Positions 1-8,640 of a DNA stretch of 64,000 nucleotides are shown piece by piece (position 1 is the first letter of the stretch; each line of letters starts with the position of its first letter). Made by a program: the position numbers and the translations under genes. The DNA is from G963662905 sp965230045. GTDB taxonomy: Bacteria; Bacteroidota; Bacteroidia; Bacteroidales; WRLA01. Location: positions 3,658,001-3,722,000 of the forward strand of contig OZ245940.1 of assembly GCA_965230045.1 (NCBI GenBank), in the 5' to 3' direction. A model generated the notes under the pieces. The model saw only the letters and a program-made list of their open reading frames with translations, was not told where the DNA came from and did no database searches.

Positions 1-93
1 AATATTTATAATCTTACAATTTCTCCTGTAAAATCCGGGAATCCTTCATCTATATCTGCAAAAAACCTATCTTTGGGTTCAAAACCCAATCAA

Positions 94-585
94 ATGAATT
101 TCAAAAAAACATTTTCAATTGCCATCGAATACATTCGTCCGATTGGCATTGCAGCAGCGGTATTTTTTGCAGAATTATTAGGCAGTACGCCCATAGAATC
201 ATTTATGATCATGGCTCCGGTACTCATTGCAGTGATGTCGGGCAGCATTGGCATGGAAGGCTTGTTCCTTGCACAGGAAGGCTCTGAAAAGCTCAGTTAT
301 ACCCGCAGCCCGGAATATCAAAGGCAAAACGCACTGGTGCAATTAGGGATGGCGATCAGTGCAGTACTTGTTCCCGTTTTGGATTGGGGCATTTACGGGA
401 TGTGCGGAGTTTCTTCTGTTTTTATGTTTTTCCTGTTTTTCTCCGGCACAAACCATGGGTTCAGCGCCATTGCTGAAGGAAACAAATCCATTACCAATTT
501 ATCGCGGCCGATTTTGAGCTATTTACTAATTGCCGCTATTCTTTACTATATGCTTGAGGCTTTGGATTTTCAGGCAGGATTATAA
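94..585 (+). CDS. Small polytopic membrane protein of unknown function
   Basis: A 163-residue protein made almost entirely of hydrophobic stretches, with about four to five predicted membrane spans and one short polar loop (around EGSEKLSYTRSPEYQ) in the middle. I chose the ATG at 94 over an in-frame TTG at 73 because the extra seven residues are polar and ATG is the commoner start. It looks like one of the small conserved inner-membrane families of unknown function (DUF6790-like is a guess). No catalytic motif is visible. It stands alone: the next gene is on the other strand beyond a MITE. I assign no function. Confidence 0.6.
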   Translation: MNFKKTFSIAIEYIRPIGIAAAVFFAELLGSTPIESFMIMAPVLIAVMSGSIGMEGLFLAQEGSEKLSYTRSPEYQRQNALVQLGMAISAVLVPVLDWGIYGMCGVSSVFMFFLFFSGTNHGFSAIAEGNKSITNLSRPILSYLLIAAILYYMLEALDFQAGL

Positions 586-621
586 ACTTTTCCAAAGTTG
601 CAGAACATTGGAAAAGTTTAT

Positions 622-1084
622 GGTTCTACACGGAATTTCGTGGAATGAAACTTGAATGCTATTCCAAACAGATTCCTCCAAAGTTTCCTCATACTTCGGA
701 AAACTTTGTCGGAATGACGCAAGTAGTTTTCTTCCCTCCCTTCGTCTTATTTATTATTAATCCAGCGAATTTATTAAATTTTACGTTATTTCTTAAAATG
801 CAAATATAGGATGACGCGTTTTATGAAGTCAGTAGGCAAATGCGGCGCACTTCGACTTGGTTCGGCTACGCTCACCACAGGACGCTCAGTGACCAGGCCG
901 CATTTACCTTAAACACCTAATAAACAGCGTCATTCCGACCGGAACAAAGCCAAACGAAATGATTAAGGCTTTGTCCCGATAGTTATCGGGAGGGAGGAAT
1001 CTGTTAGGGATCCATAGTTCATTAATAAATATCTGCATATTTTTTTCAAACATTATTGTGCCCCACGAAATTCCTAGTATAACC
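622..1084. mobile_element. Palindromic MITE-like element, family A copy 1
   Basis: The stretch from 586 to 1102 has no gene and is filled by this 463-bp element. Its ends are inverted repeats (GGTTCTACACGGAATTTCGTGG on the left, matched by the complement of CCACGAAATTCCTAGTATAACC on the right). Flanks AAGTTTAT (614-621) and AAATTTAT (1085-1092) look like an 8-bp target duplication with one mismatch. Inside, segments such as AACAGATTCCTCC and GGAATGACGC recur in inverted order, so the whole element is one large imperfect palindrome. Its centre (about 847-894) holds a nested family E type palindrome. No transposase is encoded. Confidence 0.75.
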
Positions 1085-1102
1085 AAATTTATAATCGTCT
1101 TT

Positions 1103-1603
1103 CTATAGCAGGTAAGTAATCCCAAACTTAGCTCCGGTCAGTGCATTTCCGCCCCCGATTTCAAAGTTCAGGCCAAGGTTGTTCTGGAAGAAATAGCGTC
1201 CGCCCAATTGAATTCCAATGCCAAGTCCTGAGGCAGAACTTCCACCATATTCCGAAGGGGAATTCCAGATATTGAAGCCAATATTGGCACCGCCATAAAA
1301 ATCGAAATTGGAAGGAATTTCGAGCAATCGGTTAAAATGATAATCACCACGTCCGGATAATCCTATAATGGTGTGGCTGTAGCTGTATCCGCCAAAACTT
1401 TCGCTGTAAAAGCGGAATGAACCCTCAAAACCGACAGTGATATCGTTTCCAATGCCAAATTCCATTCCGGCATAAATCGGTATTCCATGATTTGAAAGGC
1501 CAACGCCTGCATTTAGATGTTTCTCACCTTTTTTCAATGGGGCTTGCGCAAAAACCATTGCACTCATCATGATAATCCCAAAAATCAAGCTTAATTTTTT
1601 CAT
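1103..1603 (-). CDS. Outer-membrane beta-barrel protein
   Basis: A 166-residue exported protein. Residues 1-19 form a signal peptide (MKKL start, hydrophobic core, cleavage after VFAQ). The rest is alternating polar and apolar residues rich in Gly, Tyr and Phe, with repeated strand patterns (GVGLSNHG, GFEGSFRFYS, GGANIGFNIW, GIQLGGRYFF), and it ends in a hydrophobic strand finishing ITYLL. This is typical of small porin-like or OmpW-like barrels of Bacteroidota. The function is unknown. It lies 9 bases downstream of pyridoxamine kinase on the same strand, so the two are probably cotranscribed. Confidence 0.7.
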   Translation of the reverse strand: MKKLSLIFGIIMMSAMVFAQAPLKKGEKHLNAGVGLSNHGIPIYAGMEFGIGNDITVGFEGSFRFYSESFGGYSYSHTIIGLSGRGDYHFNRLLEIPSNFDFYGGANIGFNIWNSPSEYGGSSASGLGIGIQLGGRYFFQNNLGLNFEIGGGNALTGAKFGITYLL

Positions 1604-1612
1604 GTGTTTTGC

Positions 1613-2491
1613 TTATTCATTATTTAATAACTGATAAGAACTAATTTGAACCGGTGCATCAAGGCTATGCAAAATCCGTTCGAGCAGAATACCCTGGCGT
1701 GTATCATAATCATAGCCAAAGGTAGCACGGACCCCATAGCTGATAAAATGCACGGCACGGTCAAGTGCCAGCGGCAAGCTGTCGCCCTGAAGCAATGCTC
1801 CTACTAGCACAGATGCAAACGCATCGCCTGTACCCGGATAATTCGCCGGGAAATAATCGCAACTTACTTTCCAGATGCGGTTATCTTTTTTGTTAAACGC
1901 CAAAACAGAGGTTTTGTTTTTTTGACCTTCTACGGGCACACTGGTAACAATCACTTTCTGCGGGCCAAATGCTGCCAGCCGCTGCATCCAATCCTTGATT
2001 TCTGCTTCTGTAACATCCTCATGATAAGGCTCATCAAGCAAAAAAGCTGCTTCGGTGAGGTTGGGCGTTATAATTTCTGCATGACTAATCAGCGAGCGCA
2101 TATTTTCAACCATTTCTTTATCAAAAACAGAATACAGCTGACCATTATCACCCAAAACAGGATCCACCACAACCACCTGATCTTCCTTACGGAAATCATC
2201 GATAAAGCGGGCAACAATTTCAATCTGACGGGCACTTCCCAGGAAACCGGAATAAATGCCTTCAAATTCAAGACTCAGTTCTTTCCAGTGGTCCATAATC
2301 GGCTGCATATGGTCAGTCAGGTCGATAAAATGAAAATCAGGAAATTTGGAATGTGTTGATAAAACTGCGGTTGGTATCGGGCACACCTGCACGCCCATTG
2401 ACGACAGAATAGGCGTAACCACTGTAAGAGAAGCCCTTCCAAAACCGGAAAGGTCATGTATTGCAGCCACTTTAGGCACCGGATTTTTCAT
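1613..2491 (-). CDS. pdxY: Pyridoxamine/pyridoxal kinase
   Basis: A 292-residue PfkB/ribokinase-superfamily kinase of the pyridoxal kinase group, which phosphorylates B6 vitamers with ATP to form PLP. Visible motifs are the N-terminal IHDLSGFGRAS substrate loop, VVDPVLGDNG near residue 110, TPNLTEA near residue 141, and the C-terminal anion-hole/catalytic motif YPGTGDAFAS near residue 219. The length fits bacterial PdxY. It has no signal peptide and is cytosolic. It is followed after 9 bases by the beta-barrel gene on the same strand. Distinguishing PdxY from PdxK by sequence alone is uncertain. Confidence 0.85.
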   Translation of the reverse strand: MKNPVPKVAAIHDLSGFGRASLTVVTPILSSMGVQVCPIPTAVLSTHSKFPDFHFIDLTDHMQPIMDHWKELSLEFEGIYSGFLGSARQIEIVARFIDDFRKEDQVVVVDPVLGDNGQLYSVFDKEMVENMRSLISHAEIITPNLTEAAFLLDEPYHEDVTEAEIKDWMQRLAAFGPQKVIVTSVPVEGQKNKTSVLAFNKKDNRIWKVSCDYFPANYPGTGDAFASVLVGALLQGDSLPLALDRAVHFISYGVRATFGYDYDTRQGILLERILHSLDAPVQISSYQLLNNE

Positions 2492-2573
2492 AAAAATAGT
2501 TTATTGCAGCATTGCTGATGATGATTATGGCTACAAAAATAGCTATTCACATCAAACACCACAAAAACCATTT

Positions 2574-4466
2574 TTACAATTTGAGAAAACGTATTTGCTT
2601 TTGCTCATCACCACAGCAAAGGTTCAAAAAATAGACACCGCTCCGGAGTTCCGAATATAGCTGTTCCAATGGAAATTTATTTAAACCGTTTCCGGCTTGG
2701 GAAATGGCTTCCGAATACATATTCCTGCCATTCAGGTCATAAACATCGAGCCGAACCGGTTTGGACGTTGACAAACTGAATGTAAGCACACTGTTATGAC
2801 TCAGGGGATTGGGGGAAATAAGCAATTCATTTTCAGTATGATTATCCGGAATGCCGGTCAGTTCCACTTCTGCCGTTTCAGAAGCAATAATTTGTGGCTG
2901 ATTGTCGGAAGACTGATAAAACCCCTGGAAATCATCAACATAAGAAGAAGCATACTGAGCAAAGTCATCAACGAAATTTGGGCTGACCGTTTGATAACAA
3001 ATTTTCGCTTCAATTTCGAGAGACGACATTCCCTCGGGAAGCGGCAAAATAAAATGAACGATATCAGCGCCACTTCCTTCAATACCTGCAGCCGATTTAT
3101 TAAAATCAGGATCAGCACTTGCTGCTCCATGAATTGCAATAGGCTCAATATCAGGTAAATTACCAACAAATCCCCGAGGCGGGATGCGGTTATCTTTCAG
3201 ATATTCAGCCCCTCTTAATAAGGTATAAGTCAGGTTTCCATTGACGTCCTGCATCAATGACTGATAGATTTGAACCTGGTTTTCATCACGAATGATGTTG
3301 TGATGGGACGCATAAGGCTCAGCCAGCCCATTGATACGCCCGTTTTCGTCATAGCCACCCGACTCAAACAAAATCTGTTGATTTTCACCGGTGATCTTGA
3401 GATAAACCCATGCACGGCGGCTGGGAAATCCGGTAGGGAATTTATGTCCCGACAGGTTAGTAACAAGCGCATCAATAAAAAGGCTATCGTTGGAAACAGA
3501 ATGCTGCAATTCCAGTGCAACTGCAGATTGCAGCATTTCAACAGCACGGCGGGCAGTTGTATCAAACTGATCTGCCGTTGCATTTGCGCCCAGTTCTGCG
3601 GCATTGTCCCTGATAAGGCGGTTCATAAAAGCATTACCTCCAACAAGCTCATGCTCATAAACCGGATTTCGCTGCGTGGATAAAAAAGGCGGGGCAGCAG
3701 AAATCTTCATATCCTCCTGAACTTCTGGCATATGGCAAGATTGACAAGAAGCGTTTTCTTCAGGAAATTTACTGTTAAGCCATTCGAGATAAGGTGTTTG
3801 CTCCGGGAAATATCCGGCTACGTTGCCCTCATCATCTACGAAAGGTGTAAAAAGCGTATGGCAGGTAGCGCAAAGGGCTGATTCACGGATATGTTCAGCC
3901 TCCAGAGGCGTATAATTCACAATATTGATCATGGCATTTGCAAAGGGATTCTCATAGGGGCCGAAAATCTCACGCGCGTCCGAAATCATATAATTTCCTG
4001 AAAAAGACTCCTCTGAACCTAGATTATCGCTACGGATCTGGTGGCAAAGTGTGCAGCTGACTCCATCGAGGCTGAGCGTATCTTCCATTGCCTCTTGAAA
4101 GGTAAAATAATCAGCTCCGTGATAATGTGCTTCGGTGCGCCCCATTGGGCTGTGGCAGGTATTGCATTTATCTTCAATTACATTTTGCAGATGCGGATGG
4201 GCAAGTGATTCGGCACTTACTTTAGCGCGCCACAATGGGTCTTTGGCAGAATTCGCCATCATACCGGAACGCCAGCCTGTTGTTGGGCTCACATCAAGGC
4301 CGGCAGAGGTTTGGAGTACACCATCAGTAGCATAGTGACATTGGGCACATTGACCTGCACCGGCAAAAAGATCAGATTCGGAAGTGGGCAGGTCGTTTAA
4401 GGAATGCAAGAGAAACGAGCTTAATAACAAAGCTAATGAAACAAAGAGGAGTTTTAAGTTTTTCAT
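2574..4466 (-). CDS. Multiheme c-type cytochrome with T9SS sorting domain
   Basis: A 630-residue exported protein with a signal peptide (residues 1-22) and five CxxCH heme-binding motifs: CAQCH (40), CNTCH (101), CTLCH (138), CATCH (199) and CQSCH (241). Axial-ligand candidates include HYHG near 114. The heme region resembles the cytochrome c-554/tetraheme family. The last 85 or so residues (LLISPNPLSHNSVLTFSLS through SGVYFLNL to a basic end) match a type A T9SS C-terminal domain, so the protein is expected to be delivered to the cell surface or outside. Surface electron transfer or enzymatic redox work is inferred. It sits alone, upstream of and divergent from the vor operon. Confidence 0.8.
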   Translation of the reverse strand: MKNLKLLFVSLALLLSSFLLHSLNDLPTSESDLFAGAGQCAQCHYATDGVLQTSAGLDVSPTTGWRSGMMANSAKDPLWRAKVSAESLAHPHLQNVIEDKCNTCHSPMGRTEAHYHGADYFTFQEAMEDTLSLDGVSCTLCHQIRSDNLGSEESFSGNYMISDAREIFGPYENPFANAMINIVNYTPLEAEHIRESALCATCHTLFTPFVDDEGNVAGYFPEQTPYLEWLNSKFPEENASCQSCHMPEVQEDMKISAAPPFLSTQRNPVYEHELVGGNAFMNRLIRDNAAELGANATADQFDTTARRAVEMLQSAVALELQHSVSNDSLFIDALVTNLSGHKFPTGFPSRRAWVYLKITGENQQILFESGGYDENGRINGLAEPYASHHNIIRDENQVQIYQSLMQDVNGNLTYTLLRGAEYLKDNRIPPRGFVGNLPDIEPIAIHGAASADPDFNKSAAGIEGSGADIVHFILPLPEGMSSLEIEAKICYQTVSPNFVDDFAQYASSYVDDFQGFYQSSDNQPQIIASETAEVELTGIPDNHTENELLISPNPLSHNSVLTFSLSTSKPVRLDVYDLNGRNMYSEAISQAGNGLNKFPLEQLYSELRSGVYFLNLCCGDEQKQIRFLKL

Positions 4467-4784
4467 AGGGTTGGCTTTTTCAAAACTGGCAGTCGGTTTG
4501 CCAGTGATTATTTCATCAAAGTTAAGGAAAAATATTCAAAACGAGCTTTGAAAAATGAATAATTATTTAATACGCCCAGAGGATCAAAAGCGAATTTAAG
4601 AATAAGGGACTTGACAAATTATCGAATATAAATAATTGGTTAGCAGATATTTAAATCCAATTTATATTTATATCCATTCTAAATTCTTGCAATTATCAAA
4701 TTTCGTACCATGATAAAATGAGGAATCGTCCAAATTTCAGTAATTTCGTTGGCAACGAAAACTAATTACAAATAAATAAAGATT
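4467..4784. other. Divergent intergenic region, cytochrome / vor operon
   Basis: About 318 bases between divergent genes. It is AT-rich with no plausible ORF. A TTGACA-like hexamer occurs at 4611-4616, but I find no convincing TAnnTTTG box at the right distance. The one clear structure is the 17-bp dyad at 4744-4760. Confidence 0.6.
4744..4760. promoter_or_regulatory. 17-bp perfect dyad upstream of vorD
   Basis: TTTCGTTGGCAACGAAA has perfect 7-bp arms around GGC. It ends 24 bases before the vorD start codon, so it lies in the 5' leader or core promoter. It may be an operator or a small leader hairpin. The regulator is unknown. Confidence 0.35.
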
Positions 4785-5006
4785 ATGGCTAAAATCGTTG
4801 GAGACATTGTTGTGGATATCGAACGCTGCAAAGGTTGCGCTGTTTGTACCACCGCATGTCCAAAAAATGTTCTGTCCATGAGCAAAGAGGTAAACGGAAA
4901 AGGATATAACTATGCTATAAAAGTTAATGGCGACTGCATAGGATGCGCCAACTGTGCGGTAGTATGTCCTGACGGAGTAATCACTGTTTACCGGGCAAAA
5001 GTTTAA
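4785..5006 (+). CDS. vorD: 2-oxoacid:ferredoxin oxidoreductase, ferredoxin (delta) subunit
   Basis: A 73-residue ferredoxin-like subunit with two 4Fe-4S motifs: CKGCAVCTTACP (from Cys15) and CIGCANCAVVCP (from about Cys49). It carries electrons from the TPP subunit of a 2-oxoacid:ferredoxin oxidoreductase to soluble ferredoxin. It is the first gene of a four-gene operon in the order delta, alpha, beta, gamma, as in the VorDBAC/KorDABC loci of anaerobic Bacteroidota. The gene symbol follows the Vor convention; substrate choice (branched-chain 2-oxoacids or 2-oxoglutarate) cannot be settled here. Confidence 0.88.
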   Translation: MAKIVGDIVVDIERCKGCAVCTTACPKNVLSMSKEVNGKGYNYAIKVNGDCIGCANCAVVCPDGVITVYRAKV

Positions 5007-5041
5007 ATCACAAGATTAATCACAAAAAAATATTCTTAGGA

Positions 5042-6124
5042 ATGAAGGAATTACGATTAATGAAGGGTAACGAAGCAATTGCAGAAGCCGCCATCCGTGC
5101 CGGTTCTGACGGTTATTTCGGATATCCTATCACTCCCCAGTCGGAAGTCCTGGAATACCTTATGGCCGAGAAGCCTTACGAACGTACCGGAATGGTTGTT
5201 CTTCAGGCTGAGAGCGAAGTGGCTGCCATCAACATGCTTTATGGTGGTGCCGGTTCGGGCAAAAAGGTAATGACTTCTTCTTCCAGCCCGGGCATCAGCC
5301 TGAAAATGGAAGGGATTTCGTATATGGCAGGAGCCGAACTGCCTTGTATAATATTAAATGTTGTTCGCGGCGGCCCAGGTCTTGGAACCATCCAGCCCGG
5401 CCAGTCGGATTATTTCCAGGCAACAAAAGGTGGTGGTCATGGCGATTACCGTTTGATTGTCCTTGCGCCTTCATCAGTGCAGGAAATGGCCGACTTTGTG
5501 AACCTTGGCTATGAGCTTTCTTTCAAATACCGCACACCTGCGATGATCCTTTCGGATGGTGTAATTGGTCAGATGATGGAAAAAGTTGAGCTTCCGGCAC
5601 CAAAAGCACGCATGACTACTGAGGAAATCGTGAAGAACACGCCTTGGGCCACAACCGGTAAAACTGCCGACCGTGAGCGCAATATCATTACTTCACTGGA
5701 CCTCGACCCTGCTGCACAGGAACGCCACAACCTGAAGCTTCAGGCCAAGTATAAGGAAATGGAAGAAAAAGAAGTACGCTTTGAAAAGCTGTATTGTGAA
5801 GATGCAGAGTATGCCATTGTAGCTTTTGGTTCTGCAGCGCGTATCAGCCAGAAAGCTGTTCAGCTTGCTCGCGCAAAAGGCATCAAAGTTGGCCTGCTGC
5901 GTCCGATTACACTCTTCCCCTTCCCAACAAAAGTTATCGCCGAAATGACAGGAAAAATCAAAGGAATCCTCAGCGTTGAGCTGAATGCCGGACAGATGAT
6001 CGAAGACATCAGACTGGCAGTTAACGGTAAGGTTCCTGTTGAGCATTTTGGCCGTATGGGCGGTATTATCCCTACTCCTAACGAAGTAGTGGAAGCCCTC
6101 GAACAAAAAATTATAGGAGGTTAA
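5042..6124 (+). CDS. vorB: 2-oxoacid:ferredoxin oxidoreductase alpha subunit (VorB type)
   Basis: A 360-residue alpha subunit holding the pyrimidine-binding domain of TPP enzymes at the N-terminus (GNEAIAEAAIRAGSDGYFGYPITPQSE) and the transketolase-C-like domain II at the C-terminus (from AIVAFGSAAR to PHFGRMGG-like HFGRMGGIIPTP). With the beta subunit it decarboxylates a 2-oxoacid to the acyl-CoA, reducing ferredoxin; this links amino-acid fermentation or the reductive TCA to the ferredoxin pool. The length matches Bacteroides VorB proteins. It starts 35 bases after vorD and ends 2 bases before the next gene, so translational coupling is likely. Confidence 0.88.
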   Translation: MKELRLMKGNEAIAEAAIRAGSDGYFGYPITPQSEVLEYLMAEKPYERTGMVVLQAESEVAAINMLYGGAGSGKKVMTSSSSPGISLKMEGISYMAGAELPCIILNVVRGGPGLGTIQPGQSDYFQATKGGGHGDYRLIVLAPSSVQEMADFVNLGYELSFKYRTPAMILSDGVIGQMMEKVELPAPKARMTTEEIVKNTPWATTGKTADRERNIITSLDLDPAAQERHNLKLQAKYKEMEEKEVRFEKLYCEDAEYAIVAFGSAARISQKAVQLARAKGIKVGLLRPITLFPFPTKVIAEMTGKIKGILSVELNAGQMIEDIRLAVNGKVPVEHFGRMGGIIPTPNEVVEALEQKIIGG

Positions 6125-6126
6125 TC

Positions 6127-6918
6127 ATGAGCGGACAATTCGACAGACCAGAAATAAGAACGGATGAGAATCTCGTTTACAAAAAAACGGATCTCATGAC
6201 AGACAAAACGCTATCCTATTGCCCGGGATGCGGCCATGGCACAGCACACCGCATGCTGATGGAAGTTGTGGATGAAATGGGCATTCAATCAGAGACCATT
6301 GGAATTGCTCCGGTAGGTTGTTCGGTATTGGCTTACGAATTTATGGACATTGACATGCAGCAGGCAGCCCACGGACGCGCTCCGGCACTGGCAACCGCTG
6401 TAAAAAGGTTATGGCCCGAAAAATTCGTATTTACTTATCAAGGCGATGGCGACCTTGCAGCGATTGGAACTGCTGAAACAATCCATGCCTGTAACCGTGG
6501 AGAAAACATCCTGGTGGTATTTGTGAACAATGGTATTTATGGTATGACCGGTGGCCAGATGGCACCAACTACCCTGCCCGGCATGCCTACTTCCACATCG
6601 CCTTATGGCCGCGACGTAAAAATGATGGGCAACCCGCTGCGCATTACAGAAATTGTTGCTCAGCTTCCTGGAACCCATTATGTAGCCCGCCATTCGGTAC
6701 ATACACCTGCCAATGCACGCAAAACAAAACGCGCATTCCAAAAAGCCCTCCAGATCCAAAAAGAAGGCAATAAAGGAGCTTGCTTTATCGAAGTTGTATC
6801 CAACTGTAACTCAGGCTGGAAACTCCCACCGGTAAAAGCAAACGAATGGATGGAAGAAAATATGTTTCCATTCTATCCTTTGGGCGACCTCAAAGTGGAT
6901 GGCGAATTAGTTAAATAA
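6127..6918 (+). CDS. vorA: 2-oxoacid:ferredoxin oxidoreductase beta (TPP-binding) subunit
   Basis: A 263-residue TPP-binding subunit. Key features are YCPGCGHGTAHR near residue 31 (cluster/substrate motif of the family), the TPP/Mg motif YQGDGDLAAIG near residue 105 continuing to NNGIYGMTGGQMAPTT, and GNPLRI. It binds the TPP-Mg cofactor and accepts the 2-oxoacid. It follows vorB by 2 bases and precedes the gamma subunit by 25 bases. No anomalies in length or motifs. Confidence 0.88.
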   Translation: MSGQFDRPEIRTDENLVYKKTDLMTDKTLSYCPGCGHGTAHRMLMEVVDEMGIQSETIGIAPVGCSVLAYEFMDIDMQQAAHGRAPALATAVKRLWPEKFVFTYQGDGDLAAIGTAETIHACNRGENILVVFVNNGIYGMTGGQMAPTTLPGMPTSTSPYGRDVKMMGNPLRITEIVAQLPGTHYVARHSVHTPANARKTKRAFQKALQIQKEGNKGACFIEVVSNCNSGWKLPPVKANEWMEENMFPFYPLGDLKVDGELVK

Positions 6919-6943
6919 TTAAAGAACTAAAAACCAGAGAATT

Positions 6944-7489
6944 ATGACTGAAGAAATCATCATAGCAGGTTTTGGGGGACAAGGAGTACTCTCTATGGGT
7001 AAAATCCTTGCCTACTCCGGAATTATGCAGGATCAGGAAGTTAGCTGGATGCCATCTTACGGACCCGAAATGCGCGGTGGTACAGCCAACGTGACCGTAA
7101 TCGTTAGTGATGAGCGCATCAGCTCGCCGATCATCAGCGAATTTGATACCGCTATCATCCTGAACCAGCAGTCGATGGACAAATTTGAAGAAACTGTAAA
7201 ACCCGGTGGCCTTTTGCTCTACGATCCAAACGGTATTACCCGTCACCCGGAGCGTAAAGACATCCATATTTATAAAGTTGAAGGTGCTGCAGAAGCTGCC
7301 CGCTTAGAAGCTCCAAAAACTTTCAATATGGTTATTTTGGGTGCTTTCCTCAAAGTTAAACCCATCGTAAAGAAAGAAAACGTGGAGAAAGGCTTGGAAA
7401 AATCACTTCCTGCCCGTCACCACAAACTCATCCCTATGAACCTCAAAGCTATTGAGCGGGGTGCAGAAATTGTTGAAGAAGTTAAATAA
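6944..7489 (+). CDS. vorC: 2-oxoacid:ferredoxin oxidoreductase gamma subunit
   Basis: A 181-residue gamma subunit starting with the typical IIIAGFGGQGVLSMGKILAYSG nucleotide-fold motif, followed by WMPSYGPEMRGGTANV and SPII, all hallmarks of the family. It forms the CoA-facing part of the enzyme. It is the last gene of the operon, 18 bases before a strong hairpin terminator. Together the four genes make a complete enzyme. Confidence 0.88.
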   Translation: MTEEIIIAGFGGQGVLSMGKILAYSGIMQDQEVSWMPSYGPEMRGGTANVTVIVSDERISSPIISEFDTAIILNQQSMDKFEETVKPGGLLLYDPNGITRHPERKDIHIYKVEGAAEAARLEAPKTFNMVILGAFLKVKPIVKKENVEKGLEKSLPARHHKLIPMNLKAIERGAEIVEEVK

Positions 7490-7507
7490 AACAATCTTTA
7501 CCAATAT

Positions 7508-7539
7508 AAAAAAAGCCATCTTTTCGGATGGCTTTTTTT
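7508..7539 (+). terminator. Rho-independent terminator after the vor operon
   Basis: Stem GCCATC (7515-7520) pairs with GATGGC (7527-7532), flanked by A-run and T-run (seven T). The A/T flanks make it usable in both directions, so it may also end the convergent permease transcript. Confidence 0.85.
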
Positions 7540-7560
7540 ACATATGATTAAAAGCAATGC

Positions 7561-8598
7561 TTAGATCAGGTAATTGAATGCAAAGCCCACAATCAGTATC
7601 CCAGAAGCAACAACACCAACAAACACAGCGATCAGCTGCCATTTGAGCACTTTTTTCAGGATGATAATTTCGGGCAATGAAAGTGCGATAACCGACATCA
7701 TAAAAGCGAGGGCTGTTCCCAGTGATACACCTTTTTCGATCAATACGCTTACAATCGGGATTATTCCGGCTGCATTGGAATACATAGGTATCCCCATCAG
7801 GATGGCCAAAGGCACTGCATACCAGCTTCCTGCACCCAAAAGGTTTCCCAGAAAATCTTCTGGAACATAACCATGGGCACCTGCTCCAATAGCAATACCT
7901 AAAATAATATAAAGCCAGATTTTCCCTACAATTTCACGAACCGTTTCATAGCCGGCATTTATCCTGTCTTTCATGGTGATTTTCTCTACTTCTTCCGCAG
8001 CATGCTCGGATTTCATCTGAAATACCCAGTCGGCCACATAGCGCTCGAGTTTCAGCTTTCCGATAAGCCATCCCGAAAAGACAGCAATCAACAATCCTGT
8101 AGAAACGTATATGAGCGCCACCTTCCAACCAAACAGCCCAACAAGCAATACAAGAGCCACTTCATTGATCAGCGGCGCTGCAATCAGGAAAGAAAAGGTA
8201 ACGCCAAGCGGTATTCCTGCCTCCACAAAGCCCAAAAAAAGGGGAATGGCCGAGCAACTGCAAAATGGCGTAACAATCCCAAGCAATGAAGCCAGGATAT
8301 TTCCCGTAAACAAGGATTTACCTTCCAGCATTTTGCGCGTCTTTTCCGGACTGAAAAATGAACGCAGGACACCTACGCCAAAAATAATCAGAACGAGCAG
8401 CAGCATAACCTTTGGAACCTCAAAAATAAAAAAACGGAGCGTCTCTGTAAGATGTGCCCCTGTCGTCATTCCAATCAGGTCATCAATGATAAAATCACTG
8501 ATTGGCTGGAGGTTCATATATAGCAGAATCCAAAGCGGCAGAAGGACCAACGGAAGGATTAGCCCTTTTTTATCCCATTTATTCAAAACATTTTCCAT
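7561..8598 (-). CDS. Permease of the DUF318/ArsP-YraQ family
   Basis: A 345-residue inner-membrane permease with about eight to ten spans. It carries the family hallmark TPFCSCSAIPLFLGFVEAG near residue 112 and a second related motif in the C-terminal half (GIPMYSNAAGIIPIVSVL), consistent with an inverted-repeat fold. Members include ArsP, which exports trivalent organoarsenicals. It is the last gene of a five-gene minus-strand cluster beginning with arsR, and a possible second ArsR-type operator lies just upstream (8601-8620). Organoarsenical or metalloid efflux is inferred from this context. Confidence 0.8.
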   Translation of the reverse strand: MENVLNKWDKKGLILPLVLLPLWILLYMNLQPISDFIIDDLIGMTTGAHLTETLRFFIFEVPKVMLLLVLIIFGVGVLRSFFSPEKTRKMLEGKSLFTGNILASLLGIVTPFCSCSAIPLFLGFVEAGIPLGVTFSFLIAAPLINEVALVLLVGLFGWKVALIYVSTGLLIAVFSGWLIGKLKLERYVADWVFQMKSEHAAEEVEKITMKDRINAGYETVREIVGKIWLYIILGIAIGAGAHGYVPEDFLGNLLGAGSWYAVPLAILMGIPMYSNAAGIIPIVSVLIEKGVSLGTALAFMMSVIALSLPEIIILKKVLKWQLIAVFVGVVASGILIVGFAFNYLI

Positions 8599-8600
8599 TT

Positions 8601-8620
8601 CGTTATTTCGTTAAATTACG
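8601..8620. promoter_or_regulatory. Possible second ArsR operator
   Basis: CGTTATTT (8601-8608) and AAATTACG (8613-8620) form an imperfect dyad directly upstream of the permease start. It shares the CGTTATTT half-site with the perfect dyad in front of arsR (10380-10406). Confidence 0.4.
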
Positions 8621-8640
8621 AATATTAAACTCAAAAAATT

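Noticed and set aside
904..1125. Short reading frame ending in FVPVGMTLFIRCLR, repeated near 41032 and 60004
   Set aside because: It lies within family A elements, and its apparent conservation comes from the repeat; no start context or independent support.
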